A DNA stretch of 64,000 nt from positions 24,175,819 to 24,239,818 of the forward strand of contig NC_061868.1 in the NCBI RefSeq assembly GCF_907164915.1. The letters are read 5' to 3'. Source of the DNA: Impatiens glandulifera (lineage: Eukaryota > Streptophyta > Magnoliopsida > Ericales > Balsaminaceae). The notes beneath the pieces are model-generated. The model was not told the origin of the DNA. It saw nothing but the letters and a program-made list of their open reading frames with translations, and searched no databases. Made by a program: the position numbers and the translations under genes. Positions 21,799 through 34,068 of this stretch are shown piece after piece; within the stretch, counting starts at the first letter, position 1; each line of letters starts with the position of its first letter.

Positions 21799-22639
21799 GA
21801 AACGGTCATATTCAAAGGGTTGAATATTTCTTGTGAATCCTTGTATTCTCTCTCTAATAAATCTTTTTGTGTCTCTTAGAATTCTGAATCTCAATCATCT
21901 TTCAGTTCATCAAAATTGAGTCTCTAGCTGAAAAATCTCCTCAAATAGATTTTGCATCCGTCTCCTCACTAGTGATTCCAGAAATAGTCACTATGTTTCA
22001 TTCTCTATAAACTTCTGGGCATAAGAAGTTTTTGGGTGTTCATTGCACCTTTCACGAACAGGTGGTTCATGAATTCTTTGAAAATGTTATATTCTACCAT
22101 AACAAGTACATTTTTGCAATCATTCTTGGAAAACGCGTCTGTTTTAGTGAGGAAACATTTGCTCTTTTCTTCACGCTTCTATTTGAAGGGATATCTGAGT
22201 TTCCTTCCTCCTCCGATGAAATCCTGTCTGAGATGAAACTTGTTTTCTCAGACTAATCCTTTGAAGGGAACCTCTTCCTTGTAGAATCTCACGGGAAGAG
22301 TTCATGTCTGAAAGTTAAGTTCACCCTACTCAACGATATCATCTAAAAATCCCTCATTGCCAAGGATTCCTCCTACTTCTACTGCAACAAAGTCTTTGAG
22401 ATGATGGTGGCTATTACCAGGGGTGTAGCCATCAATTAGTCAAAAAATTTATTCAATAATTTGGTGAAGATGATCTCTTCTTCAAAGAAACACTATGGGT
22501 ATGTTGCTCCTCTTAGCATGCTCCTTTGCTGTATTCTTTCGGAAACTGGACATGGAGTCCACTTCAAATCCTCTAGAGTCATGAACAACCAGAAGGTTCT
22601 CGACTACGTCCTCAAGGTAGGTAGTAGAGCTGGGTATCG

Positions 22640-22900
22640 TGCATAAACGTTCGTATTCGACTCGGGCAAGTTGTGTTAGACTCTTAATCGTGTCGTGTTG
22701 TATCGTGTCTCAATCTTATGCGCGTCGTATCGTGTCTTGAACCACTCAAAATATTATGATTCACGGACTCTTTCATGTCGTGTTATTCGTATTAACGAGT
22801 TTATTCGTGTCGTACTAACTTGTATTTAAATTCGTGTTTCGTGTTATTCCGACTAGATTTTGTCATCGTGTCAACACAATCGTGTCTTGACACACTCATA
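22640..22900. repeat. hAT left subterminal CGTGTCGT motif cluster
   Basis: 'tcgtgtcgtg', 'atcgtgtctc', 'gtcgtatcgtgtc', 'catgtcgtgtt' and 'attcgtgtcgta' occur within 260 bp. The motif is in the same orientation as at the right end (27555-27790). Confidence 0.75.
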
Positions 22901-24300
22901 TTATTTATTTATTTATTTATATATATTAAATTATATTGTTAGTAAAAATTATAAAATATGATTATTAATTTATTTTAATTTAGAAATTTTAAATTAATTT
23001 AATAAGTTAAATGTATTAAATTTTTTAAAAAAATATTTAATATGTAATATGTGTAGATATAAATTTTAACATATAAATTCATAAATAATAATTTAAATGT
23101 CAATTATTTAAAATGTGTTTTAAAATATATAAATAATTATTTAAATAAAATTAGTTAAATTTGTTGTTTTAAAGTTAATAATTTATTTTAAAAAATAATA
23201 ATATATTAAGTTAATTAAATATGATAAATGTGAAATTTTATAATTTTAAAATAGTAGATAAGAATTTATACTTAATTATTTAATTAAGTATATGATGTTT
23301 ATTATTATATATAATTAAAAGTAGTGAATTATTTTTTATAAAATATAATTTTTTTTTAAATGTTTTATTATATTTTAAAATTTTATAGTGATTTAAGATT
23401 TTTTTTTTTTTAAATGATTTAGTGATATATAAATATGTAATTAATTATCATGAGAGAAGTAGTGGAGACTATTTTTTAGGAAAAGAATTGATATATTATT
23501 AATTTTTATTTAATATAATTAAAAGTAGTTTTAAGATTTGTTAGATTAAAATATATTTCTATATCTATTCATAATATTATTTGGTTGAATTAATATTAAT
23601 TTGATAAATTATATTTTAATTTAATTAATAAAATTAATTTAATCTTTTTTAATTTATAAATTTGTTTGTTAGTTAAAGTTTCTTATTAATTTTTAAAATT
23701 TTGGAGTGATTTAAAATATTTACTTGGATACTTGAAGTAGTGAATACTTTTTTTAAGAGAAAATATTGGAATTGATATATTATTATTTTTTATTTAATAT
23801 AATTAAAAATAGTTTAAACTTTTTTAATAGTTATTTTTTATTGGATTTTTTTAATTAATAATAATTTTATAAATTATATTTTTATTTAATTAATAAAATT
23901 ACTTTAATCTCGTTAGTTTATAAATAAGACATTTATTTAATTTATAAAATTTATATTTAATTTTTTTTTATTCATAATATTTATAAATAGAATTGAATTT
24001 TATTTTATAAAAATAAATATTATTTATAATTTTATTTATTTATTAAGTTTAAATATGTTAAAGTTAGTTAATATATTAAACACGAATAAAATGTGGATGG
24101 ATGATGTGATTAAATTAATTTACAAGAAAAAAAATAACATTAAACAAAAAAAATAACACACTTTTTACGTAGAAAAAACCTCTCTAATACCAATCAACTT
24201 CACTATTATTTCAATATTAAGCATAGAAAAATTAAAATATAAATAGATATAACTATAACAAAAAAAACTTATAAACAAAAAAAAATACCCTCTAATTATC
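22901..24300. other. AT-rich interior of the hAT element, left part
   Basis: Runs of A/T with no coding signal or clear repeat. It lies downstream of the transposase on the minus strand. Confidence 0.5.
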
Positions 24301-24309
24301 TTCTTCCGA

Positions 24310-26000
24310 ATTTTATGAATTATCTTCAATAATAATTTGTTCTAGTTTATAACATCCTTTATGTTGTTCACGAATTTCCGCATCAAACCAATCTTTTAAT
24401 TTAACACACATCTCAATATTTTTGAAAGTTAATGATAATCTTGTTGGAATAAGAAGTCTATTTAACGATGTAAATGCTTGTTCTGAAGGAACAGTAGAGA
24501 CTGGTGGTGTTAATATATCTCGTGCTATTAATTGTAAAATAGGGAGAGCTTAATTTTTATCACTTCACTATTCTAAAATATTGAAATTAGTATTAATAGA
24601 AGAATCAATTCGAAACATATTTTTATAAATGTCTATTTCATCAAATCTTTCTGAGGACGAATCAACTGAACTTGAACTAATAATATCTGAAGAAGAAGCA
24701 GACAAAAATATTTCAAAAGGATTTTGGGATGAAGTTAAATCTAAATTTTGATTTTGACTATTTTGGGTTGATTGCCTAGTTCTAGATAAATTTTGTTTTT
24801 TATATTTTATATATAACTTATTTATAGTTACGTTTAAATTATTTTTTTATTTTGTGAACAAATTATTGAATTTAAATATTTTTTATAATTATCATCGTTA
24901 ATTAAAATTTGACTATTCAAAACTACTTCACATATATAATTATAATGTGCCGACATTTTTAATCTAGGATCAAAAGAAGTGTCTATACAAAATAATAAGG
25001 GTATATTGGCCCAATATTTTTATAAATTTTAATTCCATTTTTGAAATAAAATTAAAAAAATTAGGATCATTTTTAAAATTTTTGAAATTGCATTTTCATT
25101 CCAAATATAATTAGAAATGCATAGAAATGCAAAGTGAATTGTGTTCATAAATAGTTGATAAATTGTTAGTTATATAATAAAAATATTTTAAAAACTCACA
25201 TAATTCTAAAACTCTTCATCTTCTATTACATATTCTTCGGTTGTATAATGATTAATAAATTATATTAGGGGTCTATTAGGGGTGATCTAAGTATAATTGA
25301 TTTTGATAACATTAGATAAGTTGAGTTCCATCTTGTTTTAACATCATTTGAAATTTTAATTGGTTTCAAATTTGCATTTAAGCATAATTCTTTAAATTTA
25401 ACATATTTAGTGGTGGAATGAGCGTAGATCATAAACATCTTTAATTTTTTATATAATATCTTTAAATAATATTAATACATCTTTAACAATAAGGTTAATT
25501 ATATGACACATACATTTAATATGAAATAATTCCCCATTTAAAATCGGATCTAATTTTCTTTTTAGCCTAACAATTGTATTATTATTATTACTTGCATTAT
25601 CAAAACTTATTGAAATTAATAGTTTTGAAATACTATATATATTTAGACATTCTTCTATTAATACAGATATATTTTCACCGGTATGTTTTATATTAAATAA
25701 TTGAAAATAAATCATTCTTTTACAAATTCTCCAATCTTCATCTATAAAATGAAGAGTTATACAAAGAAAATGATCACCATGTCCAAAATCCCAAATATCA
25801 CTAGTTATTGAAAAATTAATATCTTTATTATTTAAAATTAAATTTATTAATTTTAAATTTTCTTTATCATAAAGAATTTTAATTGTACAAGGTATATACT
25901 TTAACGTGAAATTTTATCATATCCTGGTTGAAGACATTTTTTTATAGAATTCTAACATAGAAAAAGGATATTTATCCACTATTATAAGTTTTCTATTATA
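24310..26000 (-). pseudogene. hAT transposase (decayed)
   Basis: Read on the minus strand. Amino-terminal pieces near 25990-25720 include NFSITSDIWDFGHGDHF and LHFIDEDWRICKRMI, the core region before the catalytic fold (typical hAT 'LTTDLWTS...YIDDDW'). The longest open frame, 25715-25449, reads HTGENISVLIEECL, ISFDNASNNNNT and FHIKCMCHIINLIVKDVL. These match hAT landmarks (VDNASANN and H-x-RC-x-AHILNLIVKDGL). The carboxy-terminal dimerisation domain is at 24550-24360: RDILTPPVSTVPSEQAF and LTFKNIEMCVKLKDWF. Multiple stops and shifts separate them. An amino-terminal BED finger was not identified. It acted in the nucleus to excise the element; this copy is inactive. Confidence 0.88.
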
Positions 26001-26009
26001 GTTTTGTCA

Positions 26010-27540
26010 ACTCTAGTTTAACAAAATTAGGATCATATTTAAATAATTTGATTGTATTTAATAATTCAGTTTGATTTATATCTATAACATGAAATTTTGT
26101 TATATATTAGTTATTTTTCCAGTTCCATAATAACTGTTACTTAGAATTAGTGTTTGCATACTAGACATTATGGAATCAATTTGAACAAAATTGAAATAAT
26201 TCTATACCTTACTAGTTTTAGAACTATTCATATTCATGGATGACTATGTGGTCCATGGGGTTCAGAGATTTCAATTTCAATAGGTTAACCAACCTGAAAC
26301 TACAGAAACTCCAATATTTTCCATTATATTTAAAAAAATATGAAAAGTTCAATCAAACCTTCCCTCTTGAAAACTCTTCTTATTGAAAATGTGATCTTGA
26401 AAGCTCTTGTTGTTTTTGAATGATGTGATCAAGAAAATATGTGATGTTTAAAAAAAATTCAATCTTATTTATAATCATCTTAGAAGAGAGAAAAAAATAG
26501 TTAAATTAAGATTTTGAGTAAATTGTATAATGTTTTAATAAAATTATAAAACTCTATCCGATATTAATTTATGAAGCAATGGATGTTAAGAAATATATTT
26601 TGAAATAATAAAATGCTATCAGCTATAAAGAACGTTAAGAAATATATTTTGCTATTAATTAGTTAATTAAGTAACGTTAAAATTTTTATTTTGAAATTAT
26701 TCATTAATTAAAGTGATTAATTAAGTGAAGAACTTAGTTAATAATTAAAAAAAAGTCTATTAATTAAATTTGTTGGGTATATTTTGAAACAATTCAGCAA
26801 TTAATTATTAATTAAGGAAAGGTGAACAAAATATTTTGAAATTAGTCAAGGAAGGGAGAGAAAATAATTATTTTAAATCTCATTATATATATATTTAAAT
26901 ATAATATTTATTTATATGATATTATATAGATTTTTAAAAAAATATGTTTGGGTAATTAATATTTAATTAATTAAATATGTTAAATGTGAAACTTTATTTT
27001 TCCTCTCTTATTTAAAATTAATACTTTTTTTAATTATATTTATTAATTTAATACTTTAAAAATATATTATTAAAGTTAAATTATTTTTATATAAATTTTT
27101 AAAAATAAATATGTATATTAATAAAAGTAATATGTGACAAAATTATTATGAGACTCAAATTTCTATTTATATAATTTATTTAATATTTATAATTTATTTT
27201 AATATTTTAGTATATTTTATTTTAATTATATATATTAGATTTATAAAATTTAATAATTTATAAATTTAATAAAAATGTATTTATAAAATTAAATAATTTA
27301 TAAATTTAATAAAAATGTAAATATATTTAGAGAGACGTGTCAATTTGATAATATAAAGGTGGTAGTTTTTTTTATTCATATAATTTATTTTTTATTTATA
27401 TTTTATTTTAATTTATATTATTTAAGTTAATATTTTATTTTAATATTATATTTTAGTGTGTTTAATTTTAATTATAAATATAAATATTAAATAAAAATGT
27501 AGTAGGTTTAGAGAAGGTTAATGTGAGTAGCTTAGATCAT
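26010..27540. other. AT-rich interior of the hAT element, right part
   Basis: No gene is recognisable beyond a possible decayed amino terminus of the transposase up to about 26240. From 26450 on it is A/T-rich simple sequence. The right subterminal motif cluster begins at about 27555. Confidence 0.45.
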
Positions 27541-27874
27541 TTGACTAATCGTGTTTATTTCGTTTCGTGTGTATACTCGTGCTCGTGTCGTGTCTATACT
27601 TGTGTCGTGTCTATAATCGTGTTGTGTCTGTGTCGACTTGTAACCGTGTTTCGATCGTTTAAACTCATAATCGTATTGTGGCCGTGTCGTCTCGTGCTTG
27701 TATCGTGTCAACATAAGACTCGGGTGAGATAATATGGTATCGTGTCGTTTCGTACAAATGTTGTGTTGGATCGTGTCGGTTCGTATTTATCCAACCCATT
27801 GCCCAGCTCTAGTAGGTAGGCTCAGGTTAAAGAGAAGAAATAGGGAAACCTATTTGGCTAATTTAAACTATTAG

Positions 27875-28135
27875 GAATCTTTTTCTCCCGATGATGTTAA
27901 AAAGGGGGAAAGTAAAAGAAGTGGTCTTAGGCCAAGGGGGAACTAAGGGTAGAAAGGGATAAGAAAATACCCAATCTTTTTGTTTTTGGGTAATTTTCGT
28001 TTATGTTATTAATCTCCTCCAAATATTGTGAAAGTAAGAATATATGATGTTTTGTTCATATTGTTGTGGTGTTCATCAATTATCTATTTATTTTATTATT
28101 TTAATTAAGTTTTAACATCATCAAAAAGGGGAAAT
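27875..28135. other. 3' untranslated part and polypurine tract of element 2
   Basis: After the accessory gene two purine tracts occur: 'aaaaagggggaaagtaaaag' near 27899 and the LTR-proximal 'aaaaaggggaaa' at 28123-28134. The latter is directly followed by the 3' LTR. Element 3 has the same two (61855 and 62068). Confidence 0.7.
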
Positions 28136-29807
28136 TATTGGGTCAAATTATTTTGATTAAAATAATTAAGAGAATAAGTCTATTATATGCCAACTTTATT
28201 TTGGTGATATATGATTAAAACTTAATTGTGATTAAAACTTAATTGTGATTAAATCTTAATTTGAATAAAGCAAAGTTGTCTAATTGTTTCTGTGAAGGTG
28301 CATCAGATTTGGATAACTTAGACGTGATCTAAGTAGGCTAATTAGACGTGTTGCGAAGTTAGACGTTGAGGTCTAACTCCATTAGACGGTGTAGTCTAAT
28401 GGGTAACGTAGTTAGAAATTGGCGTCTAACTCTTTCAGACAAGTCTGAAGTGATATTTAGTTAGACGTTGCAGTCTAACAGATACGTAGTTAGACGTTGA
28501 GGTCTAACTCCATTAGACGTTGTATTCTAATGGGTAACGTAGTTAGACATTGACGTCTAACTCCTTCAGACAAGTCTGAAGTGATATGTAGTTAGACGTT
28601 GCAGCTAACAGATCTATATTTAGACGTTGCAGTCTAACAGATACGTAGTTAGACGTTGAGGTCTAACTCCATTAGACGTTGTAGTCTAATGGGTAACGTA
28701 GTTAGACGTTGGCGTCTAACTCCTTCAGACAAGTCTGAAGTGATATGTAGTTAGACGTTGTAGTCTAACAGATACGTAGTTAGACATTGCAGTCTAACAA
28801 ATACGTAGTTAGACGTTGGCGTCTAACTCCTTCAAACAAGTCTGAAGGGATGTGTAGTTAGACGTTGAGGTCTAACTCCATTAGACTTGTCGATCTAATG
28901 GAACATGCTATTAGACGTTGACGTCTAACTCCCTTAGACTAGGTAGTCTAATGGAGCACGTCTAATGCCTCGCTTTAATAGCCGTTTGAAGTTAGCATAC
29001 ATCTACCCACGATCAACTAGTTGTGTGCTACTCTACTTCACTCACTCTTGTGCAGTCTGACAAGCCAGCTAATTACATCCAATGAACAAACGGCATGTAC
29101 ACAAATGTCCTTCTAACGGTTTTTCCAGTACAAGACAATGTCAGAGAGGATATTCGGCGTACTACCAGTTCGGTACGGCCACGATCCATTTTCTTAGAGT
29201 CTGTTGTACTCTTGTCATATGGGCGGCCTTCCAATGGACGCTTGCCACATGTCCATGAAGAAGATCCGACCGTTGGTGTCCTTCTACTACAAATAGATGC
29301 TCAAGGACAACGGTTGAATTGCTCTCGATCTACTAGTGAACTTGCATACTTGTTGATCAATGCACAAGCTTGCTCTTGCCTTACTGATTTCTATCATCTT
29401 CTAAGTTCAAGAGAGAAAGAATCAAAACACTGTCTAGCTGTGAGAATATTGTTCTTAATATTGTAAGTTGAACAAAGGTTGTTCTGTTCAAATGAGTGTT
29501 AGCTAGTTCAGTAAATTGTATTTGATTTAAAGAGTTTAGTGAAATTCTTCCAGTTGTGGAAGAAGATGTGACGTATGAGAGTTTGCTCTGAACATCCATA
29601 AACAATTCATGTGTTCTTTATTTTCTGTCATTCTCAAAGGTTCAAATCCGACGAACACTTCCGCCCTTAAACTGTTTCAAGAGTTCGAAGGATTTGTGAA
29701 GAATAGAAACAAAGTTTAACTTCTAATGGAGTTAAAATCGAATCGTTTATCGTTAAGTGTTATCAATAACCAAACCCTGGTCTATATTGGTTACACCGAT
29801 CTTATTA
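28136..29807 (+). repeat. 3' LTR of element 2
   Basis: It starts 'tattgggtcaaattatttt' and ends 'ccgatcttatta', homologous end-to-end with 15579-17422 apart from the SINE and small indels. The TTAGAC palindrome array lies at 28318-28965. It is followed by the AATTC target duplication. Confidence 0.92.
28318..28965. repeat. Array of GTTAGAC/GTCTAAC palindromes in the 3' LTR of element 2
   Basis: Same unit types and order as 15760-16420, with copy-number and point differences between the two LTRs. It includes 'cttcagacaagtctgaag' palindromes. Confidence 0.9.
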
Positions 29808-29812
29808 AATTC

Positions 29813-30291
29813 TAATCCTATTATACATCTAAATTAGTTCAAATAATTTAATTAAATAAATGTATTGAAGTAAAAAATATAAATATTCCTCATATTGGAG
29901 ATAACGCATAAAATGACATATAATACGTAAGTCAAAATTTTATTGAAATAATTAAAAATATTTAAAATAGTATACCTCAAAGGGGTATTCTAGTAATTAT
30001 TCTCATATTTGATCATCTTTTATTTTAATTCATGATTTTCTCATTTTTATTAATTTATATTTTGAGATAATTTTGAAAAAAAAATATGTGAGCCTTTTAT
30101 AAAAGGTTGGTACTCGATAATAGGGGTGTAAGTATAATCGAAAAAACTGAAAAACTAAATTGAATCGATAAAATCGACCGAAATAATTTAAACCGACCAA
30201 ACCGAGTTATGAACAGTTCATAATTTTTATAACCACCTTGACCAATTTGGTTCACGGTTTAAATAATAAAAAAATTGATTATTTAACCGAC

Positions 30292-30294
<3 letters not shown>
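29813..30294. other. AT-rich non-coding DNA right of element 2
   Basis: No gene. From 30121 'taggggtgtaagtataatcg' begins a run of AACCGA/ATCGA-containing sequence that could be the end of a non-autonomous hAT-like element. The partner terminus was not found. Confidence 0.4.

Positions 30295-30331
<37 letters not shown>
30295..30331. repeat. (AT)n microsatellite
   Basis: About 18 uninterrupted AT dinucleotides. Confidence 0.95.
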
Positions 30332-30333
<2 letters not shown>

Positions 30334-30391
30334 TAAATAAATAACGATAGAGAACGTGAACTTAAAGTTTTATAAATTTAAAATTTTATAT

Positions 30392-30428
30392 TCTCTCCTC
30401 CCTCCTCCCTCCTCCCTCCTCCCTCCTC
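30392..30428 (-). repeat. (CTCCTCC)n minisatellite; G-rich on the minus strand
   Basis: About five copies of a 7-bp CCTCCCT-type unit. The minus strand reads GGGAGGAGGGAGGAGGG with at least four GGG runs spaced by AGGA, compatible with a G-quadruplex. Confidence 0.85.
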
Positions 30429-30746
30429 TAAAAATATTTATCTTTCTTCTATATTTAAGTATATATTATTTTTAATTATTTTTATTTATAAATAATAATA
30501 TGATTAATTTCTTTGTATTTTTATATTAATATAATTAGTTTAGGAGTATTATTTAGAATTAGTTTATAAAATTTAAAATTTAGAGTTTAGTAGGTAAGGT
30601 ATATGTAATTATTAATATTTTTAATAATAATATTTTTAATTTTTTATATTTTTCATATGAATATGTATTTATATAATTGATGAAAGATATTTATTTGGTT
30701 CAGACTCATTTTGATTTAATTATTTTAATATAGTTATTTTATTATC

Positions 30747-30787
30747 TAATTTAATATAAATTTATTTTAAGACTCAACTAGTTTTTT
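30747..30787 (+). repeat. 41-bp direct repeat, left copy, flanking a LINE-like insertion
   Basis: 'taatttaatataaatttatt...agactcaactagtt' recurs at 32795-32835 with three mismatches. The 2.0 kb between the copies holds the LINE ORF1-like relic. Confidence 0.7.
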
Positions 30788-31379
30788 GGAAAACAACTTT
30801 ATTCATTTAAAAAAAATCCCAAAAGTGAGAAGAAAAAGTCAAAATCAAAATTAGAAAGTCTTTAGTTTTAATTAAAGGATACAATCAACAACTCTAAAGT
30901 TTTTAATTGAAACAAACAGAGATTATAGTAAGATACAACAAAATCATACAAGACCTACGATATTAAAATTTTGATTTTATTGTGTGCTTTCTCTTTGGCT
31001 ACTTTTACTCTACTTTATGAACTCATTCTGCATTCCTCAAATCCCAATCTGCTTTCTACGAATCTCAGCGATTATATTCATGTCATATCCTCGTATGTTT
31101 GGCTATAGACTTTATTATTGGTGATTGAACTATTGCATATGATGATGTCTGTTTGTGAGTTGTGTTTACATCATTTCCTTGGGTTAGCTTTACATTAGTT
31201 GAATCAACACTTATTTGATAAAAAGAGTTTTGTTTCAGTATTTCAAAAACTTCAACTTTACATGCGCATTCTTTTGCTTCAACTTTATAGTCCTCTCTTC
31301 ACTTTTCTCCACTACTTTTCTATCACTTTCATCTTTTAATTTTTTATTTCTTTCATCCCTTGATTATTAACATTTTTCT

Positions 31380-32130
31380 TCCTCTTATTCTTCTTCATTT
31401 TCATCATATAATTCTTCTTCTTCTTTATCTTATTTTTCATCTTCTTTTTCATCGGATTCTTTTTCTTCTCCTTCCTTTAAATCTTCAACATTTTCATCAT
31501 CTACTTCTACATCTTTAGTTTCTTTTATATGTCTTCCAGTTCCTGATTCTTCAATTTCATTTTCTTGGGTTTTTTCATTCTACTCCTGAATTTTTAGGAT
31601 CTTTTACTGTTTTTTAATTTCTTTTGCACATTTATTATTGAAATTTTCAAAAAGTATTAAAAAACGCACATCTGTTTGGCCTCCATTCATATGAAATATC
31701 CATGACTATGGAATTACCTTTCTGTCAATAACTATCATTTTTGTTGGTAGAGTACTTCTAGGATGCATTTTAATGCTTATCTATCATATGTGATGTGTTC
31801 GCTTTCCTCCGTGATTTGGTCCATATATAATGGTTTTCTTAAGAGACTAGCAAAATGACTAAGTGCTTCTACATTATATATATGAGCCAGATGTCCCTCA
31901 TTTTGAAATAAATTTGAGCTATTTCTTTTGGTTTTCTAAGTAGGTTCATTCCTTTAGACCATCTTTCCATATTTATGCAATTTGACACAACATAAGTATG
32001 TGCCAACTTCAGAATATTCTCCATATTTGTTCCCTGCTTGATCATCAAGAAATAAAGATCATTGATATTTGCATATACCTTTTTTTAGTCCAATGTGCTC
32101 TCATTGCTTTAGCAAGGCATCCTTAGTGAT
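31380..32130 (-). pseudogene. LINE-type ORF1 relic (DUF4283/zinc-knuckle-like), degenerate
   Basis: On the minus strand, pieces near 32010-31810 resemble the DUF4283 region of plant LINE and related ORF1 proteins: 'RWSKGMNLLRKPKEIAQIYF' and 'SLLRKPLYMDQITEES' (family pattern W-x-P-x-(F/M)-N, then IGKPL-x-D-x-x-T). Near 31710 'DISYEWRPNRCAFFNTF' parallels 'V-x-YEW-x-P-x-RC-x-x-C-x-x-FGH', the zinc knuckle that follows, with its second Cys lost. A long acidic Glu/Asp/Lys tail follows (31560-31390). Frames are broken many times. The family call rests on motif order remembered from plant LINEs. Confidence 0.45.
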
Positions 32131-32794
32131 AAGAAAAGATTTACAATTCTTTCTATGTAGGTCCCAACAGCTACATATTCTCACTTTTTAATGCACTTCT
32201 CTTTAATTTTAGGGGTAATTTAAATTCAAAATGAGATTTGAGAATCTCAACATTTGGTTTAACATTTGGTTTAATTTGAGAATCTCAACATTTGGCACTT
32301 CATTAGCTCCTACACTTTTTATACGGACCAACTAACTATCTTATCATATTCTTCCTTTTTGAGTAAATTTTAGTCCTGAAGATAGTGAATATTAAGTTGG
32401 ACTATGGACTGTTGGGTTTTTCCTTGCTAAGAAAAATCTCTCATTTCTTCGCTTGAAACAACAATTTCGTAATTTGATTTTTTAGTCTGTAGAGATTAGA
32501 CCTTTCATTATATCTCACCCTCCATTTTTCATCCTTGTTGACTTCTCCCTAAACACTTTCTGTCTTTTTAGTTTTATTCTAAGAATATTCTCTATTTTTT
32601 TTTACTCTATTTCAGCCTTCTCAAAACTTTGTTTCTGCTCTATTTCAGCATTCTCAAAACTCTATTTTAGCCATCGCTTACTTACTTGTATCAATTTCCC
32701 GAAATCATTTACTTTTTTAGCCTTATTTTTGTTATTTCTCCCCATCTGTTATAAAATAAATCGTTTTTTATTTTTGTTTTTTCGCTTTATATCT

Positions 32795-32835
32795 TAATTT
32801 AATATAAATTTATTACAAGACTCAACTAGTTCTTT
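32795..32835 (+). repeat. 41-bp direct repeat, right copy
   Basis: Partner of 30747-30787, with 38 of 41 positions alike. Confidence 0.7.
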
Positions 32836-34037
32836 ATTCTTTTGCTTATTATTATTATATATATATATATTATTTTTTAATTTTTTTAATTTTCATATTA
32901 TATATATTTGTTATTTTTTAATGATTAAACTGATACACCAACTTAATCGATTTTATAACCTGCCAAACTTAACAGACATTTGATTGGCAGCCGATATATA
33001 AGAATTTGAAAAACCAACCCAACTGTTGGAATGAATTTTTCAGTAAAAAAGTCAACCGAAATGAACTGAATCGTTGAACCATTTACCGGTAGTTAATCAA
33101 TACTTCGGCCGAATTTCACTTTATTACGAAGATGGGTCTCAGTCCATTTATTTTTCTTATCCTCCAGGAAGATTATATTAACCCTGCAACTTACTTCAAC
33201 ATATTCAATCTAGCCCTTTTCAAAATATCTTATGTCAAAAACAATTTTTCAGTCTATTTTAACCCCAAACTTTATTTCGAAATAATTTTAAATCTAAATC
33301 TTGTTATTTCATGCAATTAAAATTAAATTGAGTTTCCAAAATTGATTTATTTAGCTATTATCATGATTATAAAAAATTTAGGATATTTTTGATTTATTTC
33401 TATAATTTAGCACTATTTTAAACAATGATTCTAATGATGTCAATTACACCAATGTGATTTAATATCTCTTACTTTTTTGATTTTGATGAGGTTTAATGAT
33501 GGTGGAGGATAGCAAATCTCATTCATTAGACCATAAAGTATGGAAGACTTCAAGCATACTTATTGGATCCTAGGCATATAAATAAAAATAAAACTAAAAA
33601 GTGGGAGCTTAACAAGGAAACTTATAATGTTATTTATTTTCTAGTATGTCTATGTTTCTTACCGTTTTAATACAAATGCATGATTGCTTATGTTCCTAGG
33701 CAAGGTTTGATGAAGGGGTAGAAGAAGTATAACATTATCGGTATAGTTTATTGTTTTTATATGTTGTTTTTTAGAATTTTATTATTGATATAAATTTATA
33801 TTCCTATATAATTTATACATCATATATGGTATAAAATAGTAACTGGTCCTCTCTAAGTATAACATTATTCTTATATCACTTAATTTTTAATTTCTCATTA
33901 TACTCTTTATTAATATTGTATATAACTTATTATTATATAATATATTAAATATATTTTATTTAGTTTTAATATTATTATTATATATAATCATTTTTAATAT
34001 ATATATATATATATTTTTTAAATAATTCAATATTTTA

Positions 34038-34068
<31 letters not shown>

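Larger units (their letters stand above)
22625..27811. mobile_element. hAT-superfamily DNA transposon (5187 bp)
   Basis: A perfect 8-bp target duplication GTAGGTAG (22617-22624 and 27812-27819) flanks terminal inverted repeats TAGAGCTGGG (22625) and CCCAGCTCTA (ending 27811). An 8-bp duplication and this TIR type are hallmarks of hAT elements. Both ends carry clusters of TCGTGTCGT-like motifs (22660-22890 and 27555-27790), presumably subterminal transposase-binding sites. A decayed transposase lies inside on the minus strand. The interior is extremely AT-rich. Confidence 0.95.
21915..27874 (+). pseudogene. Accessory gene of element 2, decayed and split by a hAT transposon
   Basis: Orthologous to the intact 254-residue frame of element 3. 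The coding parts are 21915-22624 and 27812-27874. The start codon is lost (ATT where element 3 has ATG). Recognisable pieces are QIDFASVSSLVIPEIVTM, HCTFHEQVVHEFFENV, GKRVCFSEETFALFF, YCNKVFEMMVAITRGVAIN and GHGVHFKSSRVMNNQKVLDY. In-frame stops occur at about 22009, 22254, 22344 and 22437. After the hAT insertion the frame resumes as GRLRLKRRNRETYLA, which matches the element 3 end GRLRLKRRNRAAYIA. Function unknown. Confidence 0.85.
15579..29807 (+). mobile_element. Copia LTR retrotransposon 2 (14.2 kb with nested insertions)
   Basis: It is bounded by the 5-bp target duplication AATTC (15574-15578 and 29808-29812). It carries a 5' LTR of 1844 bp, primer-binding site, gag-pol in Copia order, a decayed accessory gene interrupted by a hAT transposon, a polypurine tract (28123-28134) and a 3' LTR of 1672 bp. 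The LTR length difference is largely explained by a SINE in the 5' copy. Without the hAT (5187 bp) and SINE, the element would be about 8.9 kb. It shares an accessory gene and LTR palindromes with element 3 and is clearly a relative. Confidence 0.93.

Noticed and set aside
27523..27732. Cys/Val/Ser-rich 69-codon frame
   Set aside because: Translation of the TCGTGTCGT subterminal motifs of the hAT element.
29095..29466. 123-codon frame in the 3' LTR of element 2
   Set aside because: Lies within LTR R/U5. The equivalent in the 5' LTR (16536) and in element 3 (53935) is not conserved in length or frame.
30121..33113. A complete hAT-like element starting 'taggggtgtaag'
   Set aside because: No matching inverted terminus or 8-bp duplication could be found at the right side.
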